Both the position numbers and the translations under genes were made by a program. A stretch of 58,765 nt of DNA from Lachnospiraceae bacterium (lineage in GTDB: Bacteria > Bacillota > Clostridia > Lachnospirales > Lachnospiraceae). This document shows, one piece after another, positions 37,586-44,754 of the stretch. The stretch lies in contig JALCRM010000013.1 of the NCBI GenBank assembly GCA_022652545.1, forward strand, positions 1 through 58,765, written 5' to 3'. Within the stretch, counting starts at the first letter, position 1. The number at the start of each line of letters is the position of its first letter. The notes under the pieces were generated by a model, which was given only the letters and a program-made list of their open reading frames with translations, was not told the origin of the DNA and did not search any database.

Positions 37586-38785
37586 TTAGTCTCTGTAATC
37601 ATTGCCCCACAGAGGTGTGGTGGCCAGAACCTGCTCGATATCGTCATCAGTAGCCTGTGTGCCGAGAACCAGCTGGACCTTTTCGACTTCTTTGCCTTCA
37701 AGCAGATCAAAAGCGGATTTTGCGGCTTCGACTGCGAAGTTGTAGCAGCCCTGGTCAACAGCTGTATCGATATATTTCTGGCGCAGCAGATCAATGCCGA
37801 TCGGGAACATATCGGAAGTATCGGTGTAAACGTGTCCTTCTTCTCCGCGAGGGAACCACATATTCGCATTCTCCATAGCGGTCTGGACACCGGACATCAG
37901 GAAGTCGGAAGATACGTACATGCAGTTTGCATCAGGGTTTGCGGCGAGCACAGGCTCAGCATTCTGCATGGCGACATCGGGTTCCCAGCGTCCGCAGTCA
38001 ACGGTAACAACGGGAAGATTCTCATAACCGGCATCTTTCAGGGCTCTCCGCAGACCGGTCTCTCTGTTGTGGGAGTTCTCATCGGTAGTATCTCCGAAAA
38101 CATCGATCATCTTGACCGGTGTAACGCCGTCTGCCTTCATGATATCGAACAGCTTCATGACCCCTACATAAGCCTGCTCTTCGGAACTGAAATTGACGGT
38201 GATATCGGGAACCTGAGAACCGGTTGCTTCTTTGGAGACCTCACGGCAATAGGAAACATAAATTGCGCCGGCATCGTGAACTTCCTGAACGGACTGCAGG
38301 ATTGCCTTGGAATCCAGGCAAGGGCAGAAGATCACTTTGCAGCCCTTTGCGATCAGGTCTTTGATATCATTGGCCTGCTTGGTTACGTCGTTATTGGCGT
38401 TCAACTCGGTGAACTCCACTTCATAACCACGCTGCGCCGCTTCATAGTCGATCCTCTTTTTAAGATAATCGGCCCATGCATGAAATGCAGGTGCCTGCAG
38501 GCTGTTCATGGCAAGTCCCATCTTGATCTGCTTCTTCGGGCCTGAGGCTGTCGAGGCTGATTCACTGCTGCTGCTCATATCCTGCGTAGGTGAACCGGCA
38601 TTTGACGCGGATGCGCTGCTGTTGCTGATGTCCTGCGCGGGCGAACCGGCGTTCGAAACAGATTCACTGCTGCTGGCACTCTGCACGGACGTATCGGCGC
38701 TGGCAGCAGGTTTACTCGCCGAACTGCAGGCAGAAAGCGAAACGATCATGGCTACTGTCAATATCATTGAAATAAACTTCTTCAT
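37586..38785 (-). CDS. Sugar ABC transporter substrate-binding lipoprotein
   Basis: 399 residues. Signal peptide with lipobox LSAC (lipidated Cys about 20). A Ser/Ala-rich linker to about residue 84 contains two copies of SNAGSPxQDxSxSS. A type 1 periplasmic-binding fold (KMGLAMNSLQAPAFHAWADYL) follows, of the ribose/AI-2 class. It captures the operon substrate outside the membrane for the two permeases and ATPase. GGAGGG precedes the ATG. The ligand cannot be read from sequence. Confidence 0.9.
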   Translation of the reverse strand: MKKFISMILTVAMIVSLSACSSASKPAASADTSVQSASSSESVSNAGSPAQDISNSSASASNAGSPTQDMSSSSESASTASGPKKQIKMGLAMNSLQAPAFHAWADYLKKRIDYEAAQRGYEVEFTELNANNDVTKQANDIKDLIAKGCKVIFCPCLDSKAILQSVQEVHDAGAIYVSYCREVSKEATGSQVPDITVNFSSEEQAYVGVMKLFDIMKADGVTPVKMIDVFGDTTDENSHNRETGLRRALKDAGYENLPVVTVDCGRWEPDVAMQNAEPVLAANPDANCMYVSSDFLMSGVQTAMENANMWFPRGEEGHVYTDTSDMFPIGIDLLRQKYIDTAVDQGCYNFAVEAAKSAFDLLEGKEVEKVQLVLGTQATDDDIEQVLATTPLWGNDYRD

Positions 38786-38877
38786 AGCTTCCCTCCAGAA
38801 TTAGAATTTCATATTCCAAATGTGAAATGCATGAAACCAACGATAATTCTTCATTAACTTAAATCAGAAATGCCTTT

Positions 38878-38907
38878 CCGTATGGAAGCCCCCGGGAGGC
38901 TGTACGG
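38878..38907 (-). other. Intercistronic hairpin between VOC and binding-protein genes
   Basis: CCGTA and TACGG close an inner stem AGCCtCC / GGgGGCT. No T-run follows on the minus strand, so it is more likely a processing site or 5' stabiliser of the transporter mRNA than a terminator. Confidence 0.45.
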
Positions 38908-38908
38908 A

Positions 38909-39232
38909 TCATGCTTCCTGATAAAGTTCCAGAATTGCTCCGTCCTTCCAGACGAACGCCAGCCGATCTCCCTTGTCGTTGGCCTGCATAGGCCCGATGA
39001 TCACGCTGTCTGCATCGGCGATGTATTTGTCCAGGTCATCAACTTTATAGGCAACGTGGAAAAGATGATGCAGTACCTCAGGGAATGGTGTGCCCTCTTC
39101 AAACTTCAGGTACTCGATCTTATAGTCATAATCATCCACGTTACTTACCCAGAACTTGGCGCCCTCGTTATAGGTCATATTTGGTTTGCGGTTAGTGATG
39201 GGAATACCGATATGCATATACTGCGCTGACAT
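38909..39232 (-). CDS. VOC-fold (glyoxalase/bleomycin-resistance superfamily) protein
   Basis: 107 residues, one VOC module pair: HIGIPITN start, HLFHVAYKVDDLDKYI in the middle and AFVWKDGAILELYQEA end. The metal-type His and Glu positions (H7, H55/H56/H59 region, E104) are plausible. VOC proteins include isomerases, epimerases and dioxygenases. In this operon it takes the place that LsrG (an isomerase of another fold) has in Lsr operons; this is inference. Confidence 0.75.
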   Translation of the reverse strand: MSAQYMHIGIPITNRKPNMTYNEGAKFWVSNVDDYDYKIEYLKFEEGTPFPEVLHHLFHVAYKVDDLDKYIADADSVIIGPMQANDKGDRLAFVWKDGAILELYQEA

Positions 39233-39297
39233 GTATTTTTCCTCCTTTCTTACTGTTTTTCCTTCAGATCCTGTCTGCTGATCCGATCTCTTTTCCT

Positions 39298-40185
39298 TTA
39301 CTTCGTACTGTTTTTGATCTCCTGATACATTTCATAAGCTTCTTTTGCGGAACTGCCTTTGTGGACGACCGCTCCGATTGCCTGCGCCATTGCGGCAGGG
39401 CACTCAGACTGGAAGATATTCCGTCCCATGTCTACGCCACGGGCTCCGTCACTGATGGCACGCCATGCCATTTCCAGCGCGTCCTTCTCCGGAAGCTTTT
39501 TGCCGCCGGCAATCACAATGGGTACCGGGCACGCAGCGACAACATTTTCAAAATGATCGCAGTAATAGGTCTTTACGAAGGATGCTCCCAGCTCTGCAAG
39601 AATACGGGTGGCCAGCAGGAAGTATTCCGTGCTCCGGGCCATGTTCTTACCGACTGCGGTGACCCCCAGCACGGGGATCCCATACCGCTCGCCGCAGTCG
39701 ACCGCACGGCACAGGTCCTCCATCGACCTGGCCTCGCCGGCTCCTCCGATAAAGCACTGAATTGCCACGGCAGTGACATTCATGCGGATGGCCGCTTCCA
39801 TATCGGCGCCGATGCCTGTCCCCACGCTCATATCATCGACCAGCACGCTGGAATCGTAAGTGGCGCGGAGGCAGATGGCATTGTTGACAGTAGGCGGGAT
39901 GCAGGTGCGGATCGCACCCCTTGTTCCCATCAGCACATCGACATACTTGCAAACGGGGGCAATGGTGACATCCACGCGCTCCAGGCCGGAGGTCGGCCCC
40001 ATGATATAGCCATGGTCGAATGCCAGCATTACGGTATTGCCGCTTTCAGGATTAAACAGTTTTGACAGGCGGTTTTTCATTCCCCAGTCGCTGTTGCCGA
40101 GACCCTTGGCAAAAAAGCCCTGTTCCGGCGCGTGCACGTCCAGATGATAGTTTTTGGGGACCTTGTTTCCGATAGCATCAGGCAT
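39298..40185 (-). CDS. LsrF-type thiolase/aldolase
   Basis: 295 residues, DeoC/FbaB-type barrel with strong similarity to LsrF along its length: SDWGMKNRLSKLFNPESGNTVMLAFDHGY, ADVLMGTRG-type strand (VDVLMGTRG), FVKTYY with catalytic K205, and CPVPIVIAGGKKLPEKDALEM plus GVDMGRNIFQS. LsrF splits phospho-HPD with CoA into DHAP and acetyl-CoA. Here the substrate may be related but different. It starts 3 bases after dhaK, sharing a GGAGG at the dhaK end. Confidence 0.88.
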   Translation of the reverse strand: MPDAIGNKVPKNYHLDVHAPEQGFFAKGLGNSDWGMKNRLSKLFNPESGNTVMLAFDHGYIMGPTSGLERVDVTIAPVCKYVDVLMGTRGAIRTCIPPTVNNAICLRATYDSSVLVDDMSVGTGIGADMEAAIRMNVTAVAIQCFIGGAGEARSMEDLCRAVDCGERYGIPVLGVTAVGKNMARSTEYFLLATRILAELGASFVKTYYCDHFENVVAACPVPIVIAGGKKLPEKDALEMAWRAISDGARGVDMGRNIFQSECPAAMAQAIGAVVHKGSSAKEAYEMYQEIKNSTK

Positions 40186-40187
40186 GA

Positions 40188-41192
40188 TTATTTATCCTCC
40201 TTACTGAATGCAGAAGTATGGCATGAGGTATTCCACAGACGGAGAGTCTCCTCGTCCCATTTGGCAATGTTCATCTGGAAACCGCCGGCTTCCTGTACCG
40301 TCAGGATCTCTCCCACCATGCTGCCCACGACTTCGATCCCGCGCGCTTTCAGGAATGCCACCGTATCCTTGAACAGGATCAGCAGTTCCATCATCGTGGT
40401 CGCGCCGCAGCCGTTGATCATAACGAATGCTTTGTCGCCTTCCGCCAGTTTTAAATGTCTGCACAGAGGATCCGCTACAGCGGCTACCGTTTTCTCCGCA
40501 GACATCATGGGAATGCGGACGCCGCCGCCCTCACCGTGCTGGCCTGCACCGATCTCCATCATGTCTGTCTCACCGAGATCGCCGAAAGACATTCCGTTCT
40601 GCGGATGTGTGGCATCGGTGGATTTCACGGTAATGGAAGCCATATTGTCCGCATAGTGCTGCGCCAGAGCGGCAACTTCGTCCAGACTCCTGCCTTCCCG
40701 TGCGGCGGCGGCGGCAACGTGATACAGTGCAACCGCACCTGCAAGTCCGCGCCGGTTGTCCTCACCGTCAGCCTTATACTGGATCTCTTCACCGGTAACT
40801 ACCTGGCGCACATTGAGGCCCTCTTTTGCCGCCATTTTCAGTGCCTGTTTGCCTGCCAGCTGATCGCCGGCATAGTTCAGCGTAAGCAGCAGCACGCCAT
40901 GTCCCTTGTCTGCCAGTTTGATGGCATCCAGTACAAGCTTGGGATTGGGTGCAGCAAAAATATCTCCGACAGCCTGCACATCCAGCATTCCCTTGCCGAC
41001 AAAACCGGCCTGCGCGGGCTCATGGCCGGACCCGCCGTAGGTCACGACCGTCACGCGGTCTGCATCCGCAAGATCCCTGCTGACGACCAGATGGCCGTCC
41101 ACGTACAGAATATCCGGGTTTGCCAGGCCCAGGCCTTCCAGTTCCTCATCGGTAATGGTTTCGGGTGCGTTGATAAACTTCTTCATTTTCAT
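40188..41192 (-). CDS. dhaK: Dihydroxyacetone kinase subunit DhaK
   Basis: 334 residues. The covalent substrate His (H219 in GAGQHGE), D110 (NYAGD) and H57 (GGSGHEP) align with H218, D109 and H56 of E. coli DhaK. The usual HGEPG reads HGEGG, a possible specificity change. It binds dihydroxyacetone or a longer ketose such as erythrulose and accepts phosphate with DhaL. The ATG at 41192 follows AGGAGGG. No DhaM/PTS partner is in the window. Confidence 0.92.
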   Translation of the reverse strand: MKMKKFINAPETITDEELEGLGLANPDILYVDGHLVVSRDLADADRVTVVTYGGSGHEPAQAGFVGKGMLDVQAVGDIFAAPNPKLVLDAIKLADKGHGVLLLTLNYAGDQLAGKQALKMAAKEGLNVRQVVTGEEIQYKADGEDNRRGLAGAVALYHVAAAAAREGRSLDEVAALAQHYADNMASITVKSTDATHPQNGMSFGDLGETDMMEIGAGQHGEGGGVRIPMMSAEKTVAAVADPLCRHLKLAEGDKAFVMINGCGATTMMELLILFKDTVAFLKARGIEVVGSMVGEILTVQEAGGFQMNIAKWDEETLRLWNTSCHTSAFSKEDK

Positions 41193-41222
41193 TGCCAATA
41201 CCCTCCTGTTTATTGATCTGCT

Positions 41223-41840
41223 TTATGCAGTCTGTGCTTCCGCAAGACCCTTGAAGAAATATGCCATGGACACGGCTCCTACATCGGGAGTCCCGAGAGT
41301 CTGCGTACCGTAACTCTTTGCTCGTCCATATTTTGAAACATATTTTTTGCTGTCCTCAGCGCCTTGCTCTGCAGCCCCGGCGGCATCGGCAAACAGCTCT
41401 GCCTCGCTGTTGCCTTTGTAATCCGCAATTGCGCGGCTTGCCGGGATCAGGGCGTCCATCATGGTTTTGTCGCCCACTTTTGCTCCGGATACGTCATTCA
41501 GGCTGTCCAGAGCTTTTGCAAACATTGCTTTGAGTCCCGGAACATCAATTTCACCTGCATCCGGTGCCGCCTCCTGCATTCCGTCCAGCCAGGAGTTCCA
41601 TAGCGGAACGGCACTGCCGCCGTTCAGGCACATGACTGCTGTAGCGGCGTCATCCAGCATAGCCTTGATGCTGCCGTCCGAAGCATCCACGGACTCCGAA
41701 ATCGCCTCTGCGATCTTCCGCATCGTCAATCCATGGTCCCCGTCTCCAAATTTCGAGTCGATCGCCGTCAGTTCGTCTTCCGCCGCCACGACTGCTTCGC
41801 AGGCATGCTGCAGACGCTCTGCAAATTCGGTTTTTGTCAC
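41223..41840 (-). CDS. dhaL: Dihydroxyacetone kinase nucleotide-binding subunit DhaL
   Basis: 205 residues. The Mg-ADP site FGDGDHGLTM, NGGSAVPLWNSWL, GDKTMMDAL and the C-terminal GTPDVGA loop are conserved. First gene of the operon, with a GTG start at 41840 and GGAGG nine bases upstream. It works with DhaK; whether phosphate comes from ATP or through a distant DhaM cannot be decided here. Confidence 0.92.
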   Translation of the reverse strand: MTKTEFAERLQHACEAVVAAEDELTAIDSKFGDGDHGLTMRKIAEAISESVDASDGSIKAMLDDAATAVMCLNGGSAVPLWNSWLDGMQEAAPDAGEIDVPGLKAMFAKALDSLNDVSGAKVGDKTMMDALIPASRAIADYKGNSEAELFADAAGAAEQGAEDSKKYVSKYGRAKSYGTQTLGTPDVGAVSMAYFFKGLAEAQTA

Positions 41841-41892
41841 AAAACATCACCTCCGCTTCCTTAAATCTTTCAAGTGTAAATTTTATAATCTC

Positions 41893-41921
41893 ACGATATT
41901 CTTTAAAGTTACGTTTGTCAA
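41893..41921 (-). promoter_or_regulatory. Promoter of the dhaL operon
   Basis: On the minus strand TTGACA (41916-41921) and TATCGT (41893-41898) are 17 bases apart, pointing at dhaL. Upstream at 41939-41946 lies TGTTACAT, shared with the regulator promoter, and at 41948-41958 the perfect palindrome TCACAATGTGA. Confidence 0.65.
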
Positions 41922-41938
41922 CATATAATCTTGCATTT

Positions 41939-41958
41939 TGTTACATTTCACAATGTGA
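41939..41958. promoter_or_regulatory. Candidate SorC-type operator upstream of dhaL
   Basis: TGTTACAT (41939-41946) is followed by the palindrome TCACAATGTGA (41948-41958). The TGTTACAT motif recurs at 43011-43018 beside the regulator's own -10. The site is upstream of the -35, which would allow activation as well as repression. Confidence 0.45.
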
Positions 41959-41993
41959 TTTGTCTACTATGCATAAAAAAAGTCAAACAAAAT

Positions 41994-42027
41994 AACCGAC
42001 GAGGTGCATTATTTCACCTCGTCGGTT
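41994..42027 (-). terminator. Terminator of the SorC-family regulator gene
   Basis: A perfect 13-base stem (AACCGACGAGGTG with its complement) around an 8-base loop lies 29 bases after the regulator stop. It is followed on the minus strand by a T-rich run (ATTTTGTTTGACTTTTTTT). It separates the regulator from the dhaL operon promoter. Confidence 0.85.
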
Positions 42028-42055
42028 ACTTTTGTAACTTCTTTATCGGGTATTG

Positions 42056-42985
42056 TCAGTACAAGATCGGCTGTATGATATTCATGCGTGCCACAATGTG
42101 GGTCAGGATACCTGACCGCACCGCACCAAGCAAGGCCTGCGGGCTGGTGTGAGCAGAGCAGACACCGATGATATTATGGCATTTCTTCAGCACTTCAAGG
42201 GGAATCTGGATCGCGAAATCCTCGTCTGAAAGGATCATCTTGCCCCTGTCATTGAAGTAATACGCCAGCATGCGGCCGCATGCGTGCTGTTCCTGAAGAA
42301 GGTTGCCGTACCGGACCAGAGACGCGAAATCCGGGCTGGAGGGATAGTTCCCGATGTTTACCAGTACCGTGTCCAGTTGTTCCCATTCCTGAAGGATCTG
42401 ACGATAGATCTCGGTAGAACACAACACCTTTTTTTCTTCTATATTTTCCGGAAGGGCCGGAAGGAAAAGGAAATGAGGCGTGGCAGAAAGCTGTTGCGCG
42501 ACAAGCCGGACATTCTCGTCAGACTGGTAATTGCGGGCAGGCAGACGGGCATTGCCGACCAGCGGGCAGACATCGGAAATCGTACTGTCCTCCTGCGGAT
42601 TTTCCTCGAGCCACGTCACCAGCTGACCGATCAGATGCCCCCAGCCCAGCCCCAGGCGATGTGCCTCGACCTGATGCAGAAGGTTCACGGCGCCCTGCGA
42701 AAGAGCGTCGTTTGTGGAGGCGTCATCCTCGCCATCCTCCACCAGGACCCCGCCCCGGATCGTACTGGACAGTTTCAGCTTTTTCAGCAGTTGTTCCGCT
42801 TCCTCTTCCGGTTCATGAATAATGATCTCCACAATTCCGTATTCTTTCGCTTCGGAAAGCATCCGGCTGACAAGAGGTCTGGATATCCCGAGTTCTTTTG
42901 CTATATCACCTTGTTTCCAGTCTTCGATATAGTAACGATGCGCTACATGCGTCAATCTGCTTTGTTTTTCCGGGCTGATTTTCAA
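42056..42985 (-). CDS. SorC/LsrR-family sugar-responsive regulator
   Basis: 309 residues. An N-terminal HTH (WKQGDIAKELGISRPLVSRMLSEAKEYGIVEI) is followed by a sugar-phosphate-binding SorC domain (GLGWGHLIGQLV; IGVCSAHTSPQALLGAVRSGILTHIV). The start is taken as the TTG at 42985, preceded by GGGGG. Just upstream of the dhaL operon on the same strand, separated by its own terminator. By family analogy it binds the phosphorylated pathway substrate and derepresses the operon. Confidence 0.88.
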   Translation of the reverse strand: MKISPEKQSRLTHVAHRYYIEDWKQGDIAKELGISRPLVSRMLSEAKEYGIVEIIIHEPEEEAEQLLKKLKLSSTIRGGVLVEDGEDDASTNDALSQGAVNLLHQVEAHRLGLGWGHLIGQLVTWLEENPQEDSTISDVCPLVGNARLPARNYQSDENVRLVAQQLSATPHFLFLPALPENIEEKKVLCSTEIYRQILQEWEQLDTVLVNIGNYPSSPDFASLVRYGNLLQEQHACGRMLAYYFNDRGKMILSDEDFAIQIPLEVLKKCHNIIGVCSAHTSPQALLGAVRSGILTHIVARMNIIQPILY

Positions 42986-43010
42986 AAAATAACCCCCTTT
43001 CAATAAAGCA

Positions 43011-43049
43011 TGTTACATATGTTATAGTATAAGATCCGAGTCAATTCAA
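43011..43049 (-). promoter_or_regulatory. Promoter and candidate operator of the SorC-family gene
   Basis: On the minus strand TTGAAT (43044-43049) and TATAAC (43021-43026) are 17 bases apart. The palindromic stretch TGTTACATATGTTA (43011-43024) covers the -10 and start site and shares TGTTACAT with the dhaL upstream region, which suggests autoregulation. Confidence 0.6.
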
Positions 43050-43144
43050 GATTAAATGCTCAGATCATATATCTTTTAACATTGTAACACACAGATGTTC
43101 ACAGGTCAGGCTCCAGATCTGCCGGCTGGAATATGCATTGTGTA

Positions 43145-43171
43145 CAAAAAAAGCACCCATTGCTGGATGCT
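43145..43171 (-). terminator. Terminator of the AraC-family gene
   Basis: On the minus strand AGCATCC pairs with GGGTGCT (one G-U pair), followed by seven T. It lies about 70 bases after the AraC gene stop. Confidence 0.75.
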
Positions 43172-43242
43172 TGCTGTTCCCTGGATACTTCCCGTAAACA
43201 GCTACGTCAAAAGATATGGAAAGGCCATGACGTCCGTTTCAT

Positions 43243-44493
43243 TTACGCCGACAGTCTTCTCTTCATCCTGAATTCGCGCGGCGAAACACCGACTACCTTT
43301 TTAAAAACGACCGAGAAATACTTTCCTTCCCTGTAACCCACACTGGCGGCAATTTTATACTCCAGCGTGTCACTGTTTTCCAGCATTTCCTTGGCATGCT
43401 CGACCCTTACCATATTCAGATAGTCAATGAAAGAGACTCCCATTTCCTTCTTAAACTGGTGACAGAAATAATTCCTCGATCTCCCGATCTTCTTCGCCAT
43501 AATTTCCAGTGTCAGATCCTGCGTATAGTTATTATCTATAAATACAGCTGCCCTGTAGATCGACGGGCTGCAGGTTTTCCCATTGTGATATATTTCGGCA
43601 TGAACTGTGTCTTCATATATTTCCCGTATCCAGTCCCTGTATTCCTCGATTGTCAGGAACTGCGGCATATCGTCTTCCAGAAGCTGCTTTTCTTCTATTT
43701 CGTCCGGCGCAGTCACTTCATTTTCAAAAAGAGTCAGAACAAGATTTTCACGCAGCCACTGGCAGAGTCCCCGCACCTGATCCTCCGAAGTGCATTCCCC
43801 GATGATCAGTTCCATAAAGCGTCCGTTGATAAACCGGCAGATGCTCTCAATATCGCCCCGCGCGACAAGGCGGTTCAGGTTTGCTCTGTTTATGGGCTGA
43901 GATATGACAGGCTCCGCCATCCTTGCCATTCCGGACTCGATAAAACTGTCTTTTCCCATATACAGACGGTGCTTCAGCTGCTCTCTGCATTCATCAAAAA
44001 GCACCGGGATCTCTTTGATCCTGCCTGTCCTGCTGATAGCAGCTGTCACGCTGCACAACTGCATTTTTCGCAGCTGCAGGTTTAATTTGATCCAATTCGC
44101 GCGGTAGCTGTTTATTTTTTCATTCCGAGTCTGTAAAGAATCGTTTGGAAGAAGAGAAACCGCCATCAGATTGTTCCGGTCCCAGAGCAGAATGCTGACC
44201 CTGTTTTCCAGACACAGCCCGTCGATCCACTCATGAATATAGTCCGCTGTTCTGTAGATTTCCTCATAGTCTGTACTGTCGATACTGCAGATGGCAGCGA
44301 GCATCCGTACACTTTCCTCCGTGCCTCCGATCCTGCGTATTGCCGGTGTCAGAAAATCTTTCAAAGGCAAAACTTCCTCTTCCATGAGCGTTCTTTTCTG
44401 CAAGGCAATATGCTGCAGAATATGCATTTTCTCTACACTGCTGACCGATTTTTCAATTTCTGACCGAAACCCGGTGTCTTCCTCCGTCTTCAT
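43243..44493 (-). CDS. AraC-family regulator lacking a receiver domain (YesN-like C-terminus)
   Basis: 416 residues. The last ~100 residues are a double HTH AraC domain (LTLEIMAKKIGRSRNYFCHQFKKEMGVSFIDYLNMVRVEHAKEM and GYREGKYFSVVFKKVVGVSPREF), very like YesN. The first ~300 residues are helical and polar with no receiver aspartate motif and no known ligand domain. The start at 44493 has GGAG five bases upstream. It lies between the sugar operon and the binding-protein/yesMN group, with its own terminator. Confidence 0.8.
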   Translation of the reverse strand: MKTEEDTGFRSEIEKSVSSVEKMHILQHIALQKRTLMEEEVLPLKDFLTPAIRRIGGTEESVRMLAAICSIDSTDYEEIYRTADYIHEWIDGLCLENRVSILLWDRNNLMAVSLLPNDSLQTRNEKINSYRANWIKLNLQLRKMQLCSVTAAISRTGRIKEIPVLFDECREQLKHRLYMGKDSFIESGMARMAEPVISQPINRANLNRLVARGDIESICRFINGRFMELIIGECTSEDQVRGLCQWLRENLVLTLFENEVTAPDEIEEKQLLEDDMPQFLTIEEYRDWIREIYEDTVHAEIYHNGKTCSPSIYRAAVFIDNNYTQDLTLEIMAKKIGRSRNYFCHQFKKEMGVSFIDYLNMVRVEHAKEMLENSDTLEYKIAASVGYREGKYFSVVFKKVVGVSPREFRMKRRLSA

Positions 44494-44693
44494 TCCGCTC
44501 CGTTTCCTCATGTTTTATATGCTTTTCCGATATATCACTGCGGCCGGCAATAAATAAACAGTACGCCGGACTGTAAAACAGGACCATATAGAAGTTTTCT
44601 TCCGATCCCACTGAAAATATACAATAAGCGGCGCCTGAAAATATGCGGTAAAATTCCGAAATATTATGGCTAAAATCCGTTTTTTAATACAGC

Positions 44694-44728
44694 AAAAAGC
44701 GGAGTGGGATAACAGGATCCAACTCCGC
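44694..44728 (-). terminator. Terminator of the solute-binding protein gene
   Basis: GCGGAGT and ACTCCGC pair perfectly with an inner GGAT/ATCC stem, followed on the minus strand by TTTTT. It begins about 27 bases after the gene stop, so no permease genes are cotranscribed. Confidence 0.85.
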
Positions 44729-44754
44729 AGAATTTTGTACAAAACGTCTGCCTG

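Noticed and set aside
29893..42985. Calling the operon a genuine AI-2 (lsr) system
   Set aside because: The kinase is closer to xylulokinase, LsrG is absent, and DhaKL, DeoC and the SDR are not part of known lsr operons; only Lsr-like is justified.
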